A stretch of 64,000 bases of DNA, taken from NCBI RefSeq assembly GCF_040215105.1, contig NZ_CP157875.1, positions 1,169,501 through 1,233,500 on the forward strand, given 5' to 3'. The notes beneath the pieces are model-generated. The model searched no databases. It saw only the letters and a list, made by a program, of their open reading frames with translations, and was not told where the DNA came from. Below, in pieces: positions 57,072-64,000 of this stretch; the stretch's first letter is position 1; each line of letters opens with the position of its first letter. The translations under genes and the position numbers were made by a program. The stretch is from Aeromonas veronii. GTDB taxonomy: Bacteria; Pseudomonadota; Gammaproteobacteria; Enterobacterales; Aeromonadaceae.

Positions 57072-57790
57072 GAGGCTGACTCTCGGAAAATGGTGTGAGT
57101 TAACATGGGGTTCAGGGACGTGGATTTCAAGCACGCATCCAGCAGGTAGGCACGGGTCTGTAAGGTGGGGGCGGCGAGGCTGAGCCAGCCGCCATCAAGG
57201 GCCCAGTCCTGCACCTGATAGGCGTTGTCATCGAGTCGGTTATCGAGGCGCCAATCCTCCTCTGGCAGGAAACACACCTTGTCGAGCCCGGCGGCGATGC
57301 CGCTGCCTTGGGCCTTGAGCACCGCCTCCTTGCGTGACCAGAGCCGATAGAAGGCCGTATCCCGCTCCTCTTCTGGCAGGGCGAGCAGCCACTCATACTC
57401 GCTTCTCGCGTAGAAACGTTCGGCCAAAGGGAGCGTGGCGCGTCGGCGTGATCCCATCTCTATATCCACCCCGAGTGGCCCCTGCTGGCAGAGGGCCAGC
57501 ACCAGCCACTCCCCGCTGTGACTGAGATTGAACTGCCACTGTTGGCCGAGCAGGGCGGGCTTGCCGTGATCCTGGGTGAAAAACTTCAAGTCGGCCGCCA
57601 GGCACCCGAGTCGCTCGGCCAGCAGGCGGCGCAACAAGACCCGGCCGAGTAGATACTCCCGCTGGCGCCCGGGTTGCCGGATCCCTTGCCAGTGACTGAC
57701 CTCTTCGGGTGAGAGTTCTGCCGGCAATATATTCAGTTGCCTGGTGTCGACAAACGCGGGTTTTAACAAATAGAGATCCACAGATAACAT
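57068..57790 (-). CDS. 4'-phosphopantetheinyl transferase (Sfp/AcpT family)
   Basis: A 240-residue transferase that loads the phosphopantetheine arm of coenzyme A onto carrier proteins. The conserved motifs are HGKPALL, FNLSHSGEWLVLAL, GVDIEM and the WSRKEAVLKAQG segment that binds magnesium. No carrier protein, polyketide or siderophore genes lie in this window, so the target (AcpP spare, or a distant NRPS/siderophore system) is unknown. Confidence 0.9.
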   Translation of the reverse strand: MLSVDLYLLKPAFVDTRQLNILPAELSPEEVSHWQGIRQPGRQREYLLGRVLLRRLLAERLGCLAADLKFFTQDHGKPALLGQQWQFNLSHSGEWLVLALCQQGPLGVDIEMGSRRRATLPLAERFYARSEYEWLLALPEEERDTAFYRLWSRKEAVLKAQGSGIAAGLDKVCFLPEEDWRLDNRLDDNAYQVQDWALDGGWLSLAAPTLQTRAYLLDACLKSTSLNPMLTHTIFRESAS

Positions 57791-58055
57791 AATTTTTCAC
57801 TTAAAAAAGAGGGCGAAGCAGCGATAAACCTCAGTTTTCCAGGGCCCCCATAGGCTCTTTCGGGATTGTATATTGTTTGGGCATGATCACATTAATTATG
57901 AAAAACCGTGCATTTACTTGCAAAAATGTGAGGTTGATTAGGATTTTCGCTTGCCTCGATAGGATTCTTGGATATAGTCGGGTGCTGTTGCCTTATAAAT
58001 TACCGTCCACGGTCGAATTTTAACAATGTTCTTTACTTTTTGTGGGGATAAGGGA

Positions 58056-58556
58056 TTGCGCCACCTGATGCTACTGTTGGTCGCGCTCGGCATGGTGGGA
58101 TGTGCGTCAGCACCCCAGCCCGAGGTCGCGAGCAAGATTGAAGTTTCCATGATGGAACCCGTGGTTGAGCCGGAACCTTCGCAAACACCGGACGTCAACG
58201 AAATTCTGACCGTATACAAAGAGTGGCGTGGGGTACCCTACCGCATGGGGGGGAGCAGCCAGCGTGGCATCGATTGTTCCGCCTTCGCCCGTGAGGTATT
58301 CCGCAACGCAGTGGGTATCGAACTGCCGCGAGATACCCGCTCCCAGGTCCACGAAGGCACACGCGTCGCCAAGCAGGATCTGATGGAAGGGGATCTGGTC
58401 TTCTTCAAGATCAACAAACGACTGAATCATGTAGGCATCTACGTGGGCAACGGTGAATTCATCCATGCTTCCACCCGTGCCGGTGTAACCCGGTCCAAAC
58501 TGGACAATTCCTACTGGCGCGGCAAGTTCTGGCAAGCACGCCGGATCGAAATCTGA
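58056..58556 (+). CDS. NlpC/P60 family lipoprotein endopeptidase
   Basis: A 166-residue lipoprotein with a short signal peptide and lipid cysteine (VALGMVGCAS). The NlpC/P60 domain contains GIDCSAFAREVF with the catalytic Cys, then NHVGIYVGNGEFIHAST with the catalytic His. Relatives (Spr/MepS, NlpC) cut peptidoglycan crosslinks in the periplasm. TTG 58056 with GGGG eight bases upstream gives a compact signal peptide; ATG 58026 would add ten residues. Confidence 0.88.
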   Translation: MRHLMLLLVALGMVGCASAPQPEVASKIEVSMMEPVVEPEPSQTPDVNEILTVYKEWRGVPYRMGGSSQRGIDCSAFAREVFRNAVGIELPRDTRSQVHEGTRVAKQDLMEGDLVFFKINKRLNHVGIYVGNGEFIHASTRAGVTRSKLDNSYWRGKFWQARRIEI

Positions 58557-58610
58557 GTCAGGCTGGACAAACGGCTCGCAGTACGGACTGTTTTTCCAAC
58601 CTCACTTGAA

Positions 58611-58637
58611 CCGGGCTCAGCGAGCCCGGTTTTTTTA
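58611..58637 (+). terminator. Terminator after the NlpC/P60 gene
   Basis: CCGGGCTC / GAGCCCGG around AGC, followed by a long T tract. Confidence 0.88.
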
Positions 58638-58706
58638 TGGCCCTCTTTTAGACTTTCGGCGGCCAACTCTCTATAGTGTGGCCCCCTTGATCCTCGGCGC
58701 CCCAGC

Positions 58707-59648
58707 ATGAAGACCCAGCACAAGAGCGGACTGCATCCGCGCAATCGCCATCAGGCCCCCTACGATTTCGATGCGCTCTGCCAGCGTACCCCTTCACTGC
58801 TTCCCTTTGTGTTCGTCAACGAGCATGGCAACCAGACCCTGGATTTTGCCGATCCCGCCGCCGTCAAGGCGCTCAATCGGGCCCTGCTGGCACTGCACTA
58901 CGGCATCCATCACTGGGATCTGCCGCCGGGCTATCTCTGCCCCCCCATCCCCGGGCGGGTGGACTACCTGCATCGGGTGGCGGATTTGCTGGCGGAGAGC
59001 GCAGGGCAGGTGCCCACGGGGAAGAAGGTACGGGTACTGGATATCGGTGTCGGCGCCAACTGCATCTATCCCCTGCTGGGGGCTCGCGAATATGGCTGGC
59101 GTTTCGTGGGGTCGGACATCGATCCTGTGTCGGTCAAGGCGGCAACCTTGCTGGCGGCCAGCAATGGTCTCGGCAACCAGATAGAGTGTCGGCATCAACC
59201 GGACGCCAAGCAGATATTTCGCGGTATTCTGGGTCCCAAGGAGCGTTTTATGCTGACGCTGTGCAATCCTCCCTTCCATGCCTCCCTTGCCGAGGCCAGC
59301 AAGGGGACGGAACGCAAGCTGCGCAACCTCGGCAAGACGCAGGCTGGGGCGCCTGTGCTCAACTTCGGCGGCCAGAAGGCGGAACTCTGGTGTGAAGGGG
59401 GCGAGGCCGCATTTCTCGCCACCATGATTGCCCAGAGCCAGGCCTTCGCGGCCCAGTGTCTCTGGTTCAGCTCCCTGGTCTCCAAGAAAGAGAACCTGCC
59501 GGCCGCCAACAAGGCATTGGCCAGGGTGGGGGCAAAGGAGGTGCGGGTGCTCGAGATGACGCAAGGGAACAAGACCAGCCGGATCCTCGCCTGGAGCTTC
59601 CTGGATGAGGCGAGTCGGGTCGCCTGGTGGTCAGCGTCGGGCCGCTAG
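58707..59648 (+). CDS. rlmF: 23S rRNA (adenine-N6)-methyltransferase RlmF
   Basis: A 313-residue SAM-dependent enzyme that methylates A1618 of 23S rRNA. N-terminal [20 protein letters not shown] site [16 protein letters not shown] and catalytic [12 protein letters not shown] are as in E. coli RlmF. The gene is a single unit downstream of a terminator. Confidence 0.94.
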   Translation: MKTQHKSGLHPRNRHQAPYDFDALCQRTPSLLPFVFVNEHGNQTLDFADPAAVKALNRALLALHYGIHHWDLPPGYLCPPIPGRVDYLHRVADLLAESAGQVPTGKKVRVLDIGVGANCIYPLLGAREYGWRFVGSDIDPVSVKAATLLAASNGLGNQIECRHQPDAKQIFRGILGPKERFMLTLCNPPFHASLAEASKGTERKLRNLGKTQAGAPVLNFGGQKAELWCEGGEAAFLATMIAQSQAFAAQCLWFSSLVSKKENLPAANKALARVGAKEVRVLEMTQGNKTSRILAWSFLDEASRVAWWSASGR

Positions 59649-59899
59649 ATCAAAACGGGGCGCTGGCGGGAAAACCTGGCCAAACGGCGCCCTTTCATCA
59701 CTCTGCTTTCCTTCCGATATTGCCATCTGGTCAATCGTTTTCCCGCCTGTTCCGCGCGAGATCTTCGACACAAGTTAGTGGGCACTTTCGGCCCCGGTAC
59801 AGTTGTACGCCGAGATTTTTTTGCACTTACGGGTGAAACTTTCATAAAATAGGACTGGTTAGACCTCTTCACAGGCATTGAATCGAATAGGGATCGCAC

Positions 59900-60616
59900 A
59901 TGAAAGTTGTCGATTTTCTGAAGCACAAGCGCGAAATTCTGGCGCAACACCCCTTTGAGCTCAAGGATTGGCTCTCTCCGGCGATCCGCGACTATTGGCG
60001 TGAGTTTCAGCAAAAGGCACACCTGCATCCCCTGTTGGGCCGGGTGCTCGACTTTCAGGCTGATCAGCAACTGCAGCAACAGGCCGCCAATCAGGCACAG
60101 GCGGTCAACAGCCAACCCGTGCTCAAAGAGAACGCCATCGAGCTGAGCGGCGAGGCGGCGGCCCTCTATGTGGAACTGCAGAGCAAGATCGGGGAAGAGA
60201 CCCATGTCGGTGAGTGGCTGCAGGTCAGCCAGTCACTGATCGACCAGTTTGCGGCGGTGACCGGTGATCACCAGTGGATCCACACCGATCCCGAGCGGGC
60301 GGCCGCCGAGTCGCCGTTCAAGACCACCATCGCCCACGGTTTCCTGACCCTGGCGCTGTTGCCCCAGTTGACCGGTTCGGTGGATGAGGCGACCCCCGAG
60401 TTCCCGACTGCCCGCATGGTGGTGAACTTCGGGCTGGAGCAGGTGCGCTTCCCGTATCCCATCAAGGTGGACAGCAATATCCGCGCCCGCACCAAGCTGG
60501 CGCGCGTGACCCCCATCAAGGGCGGCCTCGAGCTGCTCAAAGAGATCAAGATAGAGATCGAGGGCATCCGCCGCCCCGGCTGCGTCATCGAGTCCCTCAC
60601 CCGCATCTACTTCTGA
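59900..60616 (+). CDS. MaoC-like dehydratase ((R)-specific enoyl-CoA hydratase type)
   Basis: A 238-residue protein with about 90 helical N-terminal residues of unknown role followed by a hot-dog domain. The catalytic MaoC motif appears as AAVTGDHQWIHTDPERAA (Asp/His) with FKTTIAHGFLTLALLP. It hydrates enoyl-CoA, possibly in fatty-acid or polyhydroxyalkanoate metabolism. No linked PHA genes are nearby. Confidence 0.85.
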   Translation: MKVVDFLKHKREILAQHPFELKDWLSPAIRDYWREFQQKAHLHPLLGRVLDFQADQQLQQQAANQAQAVNSQPVLKENAIELSGEAAALYVELQSKIGEETHVGEWLQVSQSLIDQFAAVTGDHQWIHTDPERAAAESPFKTTIAHGFLTLALLPQLTGSVDEATPEFPTARMVVNFGLEQVRFPYPIKVDSNIRARTKLARVTPIKGGLELLKEIKIEIEGIRRPGCVIESLTRIYF

Positions 60617-60642
60617 TGCCCCGCTTCGCTTGACGCGAAAGC

Positions 60643-60670
60643 AAACAGGCCCACTTCGGTGGGCCTGTTT
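60643..60670. terminator. Terminator between the MaoC-like and DUF481 genes
   Basis: AAACAGGCCCAC / GTGGGCCTGTTT with a four-base loop; probably active on both strands. Confidence 0.85.
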
Positions 60671-60700
60671 CGTTGTGGGGAGGTATCGATTCGATCCGGG

Positions 60701-61687
60701 CTAGAAGCTGGCGCCCAGGGTGATGGTATGGCGCCACTCCTTGTCCCCCAGACCTTCCCGCATCCCGCCGTAGTCGAGCCAGCTGTCATCCCAGCTCAGC
60801 TCGCTCGACCAGGAGAGACGCAGGTGATCGTTGAAGTAATACCTCAGCCCCAGGTTGCCGTTGACGGTCTGGTTGCGGGTGAGATAGGGGGAGGGCTGAT
60901 CGATGAACTTCTCGTAGTGACCCTTGCTGAACAGCTCGAACCGCTGTTGCCACAGGGAGAGCGGCTGGCGATAGTCCCATCCCAGGTTGATCACGGGGTA
61001 GTTGATGATGCGCTCGTCGAACAAGTCTGAATAGACCCACTCATCCGGGGTGAAGTAGGCCCGTTGCAGACCGAGCTGGGCGATCAGCTCCAATCGCCGT
61101 CGTTTGTCATTCCAGAAGCGATAGCCGGGCCCGGTGGCGTAGCTCAGGTTCAGGTAGTTGGTATCGAGCATGTCATACTCGGCCTCGACGGAGGATCGCA
61201 GGAACCAGTTGGCATCGAAGAAGAAGTCCAGCTTGGGGCTGAGCCTGTACTCGTGGCTGTCGGTGACGCTGTTCGAGGTCTCGTAGATGTACTCCCCATC
61301 CAGGGTGTAACGCCAATCCAGGTTGGCCACCTCGGTGGAGGCCTTGAGATTGATGTTGTTGGTCTTCTTGTCGCTCTCCTTCAACTTGACGTTCAGATCC
61401 GCCGTGCCGGTCCATAGCCAGGCGTTCAGCTCGTCCGGTGAGTCCAGCAGAGGGATCCCCGTCTTGGTCAGGGGCTTGGGTTGTTCCTGCTTGTCCAGCC
61501 GCCAGCGCTTGATGGCATCGCGCCGGACACTCAATACCGGGCTGTAGGGCAGCTTGATGCTCACCTCGTCATCGGTGATCTCTTCGATGGTGCCGGTCAG
61601 CCGATCCCCGTTGTGCATCCAGAGGATATCAGCCATTGCGCTGCTGCTTGCCAGCAAGCAGAGCAGGGCGGTCAGGAGCCTCGTCAT
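60701..61687 (-). CDS. DUF481 outer-membrane-type protein
   Basis: A 328-residue protein with a signal peptide ending SSSAMA. The first 70 mature residues look like a small SH3-type or LSM-like part (HNGDRLTGTIEEITDDEVS), and the rest is a DUF481 beta barrel with aromatic ends, closing in TLGASF. The C-terminal Phe fits an outer membrane protein. It starts seven bases after the L,D-transpeptidase gene stop, so the pair is one operon. Its role is unknown. Confidence 0.85.
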   Translation of the reverse strand: MTRLLTALLCLLASSSAMADILWMHNGDRLTGTIEEITDDEVSIKLPYSPVLSVRRDAIKRWRLDKQEQPKPLTKTGIPLLDSPDELNAWLWTGTADLNVKLKESDKKTNNINLKASTEVANLDWRYTLDGEYIYETSNSVTDSHEYRLSPKLDFFFDANWFLRSSVEAEYDMLDTNYLNLSYATGPGYRFWNDKRRRLELIAQLGLQRAYFTPDEWVYSDLFDERIINYPVINLGWDYRQPLSLWQQRFELFSKGHYEKFIDQPSPYLTRNQTVNGNLGLRYYFNDHLRLSWSSELSWDDSWLDYGGMREGLGDKEWRHTITLGASF

Positions 61688-61694
61688 CGCCGTG

Positions 61695-62612
61695 TCAGCC
61701 GCTGACGGGCTGAGGCAGCCCGTTCTTCTCATCGAGCAGTGTCATGACCCGTGTGCTGTCCACCTCGGGAGCGGCAACGAACTGCTCGGCTTCGGCCGAG
61801 AGCACCAGGGGGGCGCCGTCGTTCAACTCCTGTTCGGTGCGGGACAGAGGGGCGTGGACCTCCAGCCAGCGCCGGCCATCCGGTTCCACCGCCATCTTGA
61901 CCGGCTGGTTGATCACCCGCACCGGCGTACCGATGGGGACCTGCTTGAACAGAAACTCGATATCGTCGGGACGCAGGCGAATGCAACCCGCACTGACCCG
62001 CAGGCCGACCCCGAAGTCCTTGTTGGTACCGTGGATCAGATAGTCCTTGTTGCCATAGCCAAGGCGCATGGCAAATTTGCCGAGGGGGTTGTCCGGGCCG
62101 GGTGGCACCACGGCGGGCAGGTCGATGCCCTTTTGCTCCAGCCAGGACTTGCGCACCATGGGGCCGGGCACCCAGGTCGGGTTCGGGTTCTTGGCGATAA
62201 CGGTGGTCGTCATCTCCGGGGTCTCGCGGCCGATGTCACCGATGCCGATGGGCAGTACCATGACCTCCTGCTTGCCCTTGGGGAAGTAATAGAGGCGAAG
62301 CTCCGGCAAGTTGATGACGATGCCCTCTCGTGGCACGTCGGGCAGCAGCATCTGGGTTGGCAGCGTCAGCCGGCTGCCCGGGGTGGGCAAGTAGGGGTCG
62401 ACCCCGGGGTTGGCTTCGAGCAGTGCCAGAAAGCCTATCTGGGTGTGCTTGCCGATGAGCTCCAGATGGTCGCCTTCTTGCACGATGTAATCTTCCAGCT
62501 CACCGATGAGGCGGCTGTCAGCCGGTGGGAGGGGATAGGTTTTGGACCAGGCCGGCGCGGCCCAGAGGCTGGCTGCGACCAGCAACAGTGAGGCGATACG
62601 TGTGTACAACAT
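61695..62612 (-). CDS. L,D-transpeptidase (YkuD) with LysM domain
   Basis: A 305-residue periplasmic enzyme. After a signal peptide (LLVAASLWAAPAWS) comes a LysM-like domain (YIVQEGDHLELIGKHTQIG), then YkuD with HGTNKDFGVGLRVSAGCIRL holding the catalytic His and Cys. It either makes 3-3 crosslinks or fixes Lpp to peptidoglycan; lpp lies 6 kb away. ErfK/YbiS/YcfS homologues share this layout. The operon partner is the DUF481 gene. Confidence 0.93.
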   Translation of the reverse strand: MLYTRIASLLLVAASLWAAPAWSKTYPLPPADSRLIGELEDYIVQEGDHLELIGKHTQIGFLALLEANPGVDPYLPTPGSRLTLPTQMLLPDVPREGIVINLPELRLYYFPKGKQEVMVLPIGIGDIGRETPEMTTTVIAKNPNPTWVPGPMVRKSWLEQKGIDLPAVVPPGPDNPLGKFAMRLGYGNKDYLIHGTNKDFGVGLRVSAGCIRLRPDDIEFLFKQVPIGTPVRVINQPVKMAVEPDGRRWLEVHAPLSRTEQELNDGAPLVLSAEAEQFVAAPEVDSTRVMTLLDEKNGLPQPVSG

Positions 62613-62922
62613 GGTTTTTCCTATCTGTGTGTCTGGAGGGATCTTTCCCTCCCCGAAAATGAGCGGGGATTGTTAACCAATCGACAGGGGATTACCAGCC
62701 TTGCTGCCGTGCAGCGGCCACCGTCTGGCCTTGGCCTCTGCACTCTCCCGGGCCCCAGCCATGGGGGTGTGGGTCATCTCCCCGGCTCTTCTTGGCGAAG
62801 GGAGGGTCAAGATGGTGACGGGAAAGAGAGAAGACAACTCCTGACAAGGTTCTGCGTGGCAATTTTTGGGGTGATCACTGTCGTTTAAATCGCCAGTTGT
62901 CTGATCTGCAACGATATTTACA
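62613..62922. other. Intergenic region upstream of the L,D-transpeptidase and tRNA-Ser
   Basis: About 310 bases with no supported gene. It must hold the promoter of the minus-strand operon. No motif was recognised beyond GC-rich patches. Confidence 0.5.
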
Positions 62923-62952
62923 TTGATTTCTCGCCCCGGATTGGGCCACTAT
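62923..62952 (+). promoter_or_regulatory. Likely promoter of tRNA-Ser
   Basis: TTGATT (62923) and CACTAT (62947) are 18 bases apart. The bases up to the tRNA are GC-rich (GAGGGCCCGC), the discriminator type found in stringently controlled stable RNA promoters. Confidence 0.4.
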
Positions 62953-62962
62953 GAGGGCCCGC

Positions 62963-63052
62963 GGAGAGATGCCGGAGTGGCCGAACGGGATTGACTCGAA
63001 ATCAATTGTGGCAGCAATGCCACCCAGGGTTCGAATCCCTGTCTCTCCGCCA
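62963..63052 (+). tRNA. tRNA-Ser (anticodon CGA)
   Basis: A type II (long variable arm) tRNA. The acceptor stem GGAGAGA pairs with TCTCTCC, then G and the encoded CCA. The anticodon loop CTCGAAA, closed by ATTGA / TCAAT, gives CGA. GGTTCGAATCC is the T loop. It reads UCG serine codons. Confidence 0.97.
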
Positions 63053-63058
63053 TTTATC

Positions 63059-63087
63059 AAACCCAGCCCCAGGCTGGGTTTTTTATT
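63059..63087 (+). terminator. Terminator after tRNA-Ser
   Basis: AACCCAGCC / GGCTGGGTT with a three-base loop and a T tract. Confidence 0.9.
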
Positions 63088-63587
63088 GCTGGGCCCCTGG
63101 CCGTTCGGCCAGCCGCCTGGCTGTGCAGGCATCCTGAATCGTCAGAAAGCCAGGAGAAGGCTCCTACTGAAGTTCTTTACTGAAGCGGTCAACTGCGATC
63201 GGTCATGACGTCGCCCCCCAAACCCCAAACCCCACCGGTGACCTTGCCTCCTTGGTCAGATAGACAGGCCGTGGCCGTACTTGCCCAAACTGGTGATCTT
63301 TCGGGGCTGGCTGCTTGCCGCAACCGCGGGAATACGCAATGTGCGCATAAGGGGATCAGGACTCTCCATTACTCATTGTTACTTGTGACCAATCGTGCTG
63401 AAGGCTTGAGGTCCATGGCTCACGATAAGTCGTCCTTGCATTGAGGTTTTTATCAGTCAGGAGGATTCAGGTGAAGAATTTGTGAACCTATAGAGAACGT
63501 TGTTACTTATGGCTTGACCCAATCCCTTATAGATTATTAAGTTATCATTGCACTGAAACCCACCCCAATGGACATGGAGTCACTGCA
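63088..63587. other. Intergenic region upstream of the sulfatase gene
   Basis: About 500 bases with no supported gene. It becomes AT-rich near 63440-63560, as expected of a promoter. A short frame at 63205-63444 has no ribosome site. Confidence 0.45.
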
Positions 63588-64000
63588 ATGCTGAATAAAA
63601 TACCATCAAAAAGGACGTTGATTGCCAGCATGTTGACGCTGGCATTCGGCGCGACGGCGGCCTCGGCGCAGGCCGCGACCACGGCGGCAGAACAAGACAA
63701 GGGCAAGCCGAACATAGTGGTCATCTTCGGCGATGACATCGGTTACTGGAATCTGAGTACCTACAACCAGGGCATGATGGGCTACCAGACCCCGAACATC
63801 GACAAGATCGCCGCAGAAGGGGCCAAGTTTACCTCCTACTACGCCGAGCAAAGCTCCACCGCGGGTCGCTCCTCCTTTATCACCGGCCAGATGCCGTTTC
63901 GTACCGGTATGAGCAAGGTGGGCATGCCGGGGGCACCGCAAGGTCTGCAGAAAGAAGATCCCACCATCGCCGAGATGCTGAAAAACCTGGGCTATGCCAC
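63588..64000 (+). CDS. Ser-type arylsulfatase (3' end outside window)
   Basis: The first 137 residues of a sulfatase. A signal peptide ([14 protein letters not shown]) is followed by [20 protein letters not shown] with metal-binding Asp pair and [18 protein letters not shown]. The active-site motif is SSTAGRSS, in which Ser sits where most sulfatases have Cys (C/S-x-P/A-x-R). Such Ser-type enzymes, like Klebsiella AtsA, need a radical SAM maturase (AtsB/anSME) to make formylglycine. GGAG lies about nine bases before ATG 63588. Confidence 0.92.
   Translation, partial: MLNKIPSKRTLIASMLTLAFGATAASAQAATTAAEQDKGKPNIVVIFGDDIGYWNLSTYNQGMMGYQTPNIDKIAAEGAKFTSYYAEQSSTAGRSSFITGQMPFRTGMSKVGMPGAPQGLQKEDPTIAEMLKNLGYA

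Overview
The window reads as about 64 kb of chromosomal DNA from a gammaproteobacterium of the genus Aeromonas. The genus is my inference, from the GC-rich coding style, the tandem OmpA porins, an extracellular alpha-amylase, an AapJQMP transporter, an AgcS symporter behind a tandem glycine riboswitch, and many proteins recognisable as Vibrio/enterobacterial orthologues. Most of it is ordinary core genome with short operons, many strong (often bidirectional) terminators and little mobile DNA. No insertion sequence, prophage or CRISPR array was recognised.

Layout. 1-3.7 kb: the 3' end of cutC with a decayed second copy of its tail, fklB, and a drug-type ABC exporter pair with a DUF2845 gene. 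4.2-8.4 kb: the aapJQMP amino-acid importer with a 27-codon leader ORF before aapP. 8.5-14.7 kb: a small hypothetical, a YfcD-type Nudix hydrolase, a peroxiredoxin, a YrbG antiporter, a type III ornithine/lysine decarboxylase, and the glycine riboswitch with its sodium:alanine/glycine symporter. 14.8-22.9 kb: a lipoate-ligase-like protein, a xanthine permease with a PurR-like box, a diguanylate cyclase, a chemoreceptor, YciN, and a MATE pump divergent from an AraC regulator. 22.9-28.5 kb: NAD malic enzyme and three consecutive ompA paralogues. 28.7-41.4 kb: a hypothetical, an XRE regulator, an NSS transporter, an RssA-like patatin with a second diguanylate cyclase, an RND efflux pair and YgiQ. 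41.5-42.8 kb: an AT-rich islet with a frameshifted TIR/deoxyribosyltransferase-like gene. 43-54.5 kb: DinB, a Gfo/Idh oxidoreductase, ruvC, aqpZ, a lytic transglycosylase with repeated 3' ends, alpha-amylase, a GNAT, a YceB-like protein, cardiolipin synthase, a YdgA-like protein and purU. 54.6-64 kb: an FMN riboswitch with ribB, lpp, cnoX with a phosphopantetheinyl transferase, an NlpC/P60 lipoprotein, rlmF, a MaoC hydratase, a DUF481 protein with an L,D-transpeptidase, tRNA-Ser(CGA), and the start of a Ser-type sulfatase.

Cell envelope is a recurring theme: three OmpA proteins that bind peptidoglycan, Lpp, a YkuD L,D-transpeptidase of the type that can attach Lpp, a lytic transglycosylase, an NlpC/P60 peptidase and cardiolipin synthase.

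The observations most worth a second look are: the frameshifted TIR-like gene; two genes (cutC and the lytic transglycosylase) each followed by diverged tandem copies of their own 3' end; an ERIC-sized palindrome lying between the glycine riboswitch and a hairpin that buries the Shine-Dalgarno site of the symporter gene; two tiny ORFs that end in ATGA overlaps with the next gene; and the three-copy ompA cluster.
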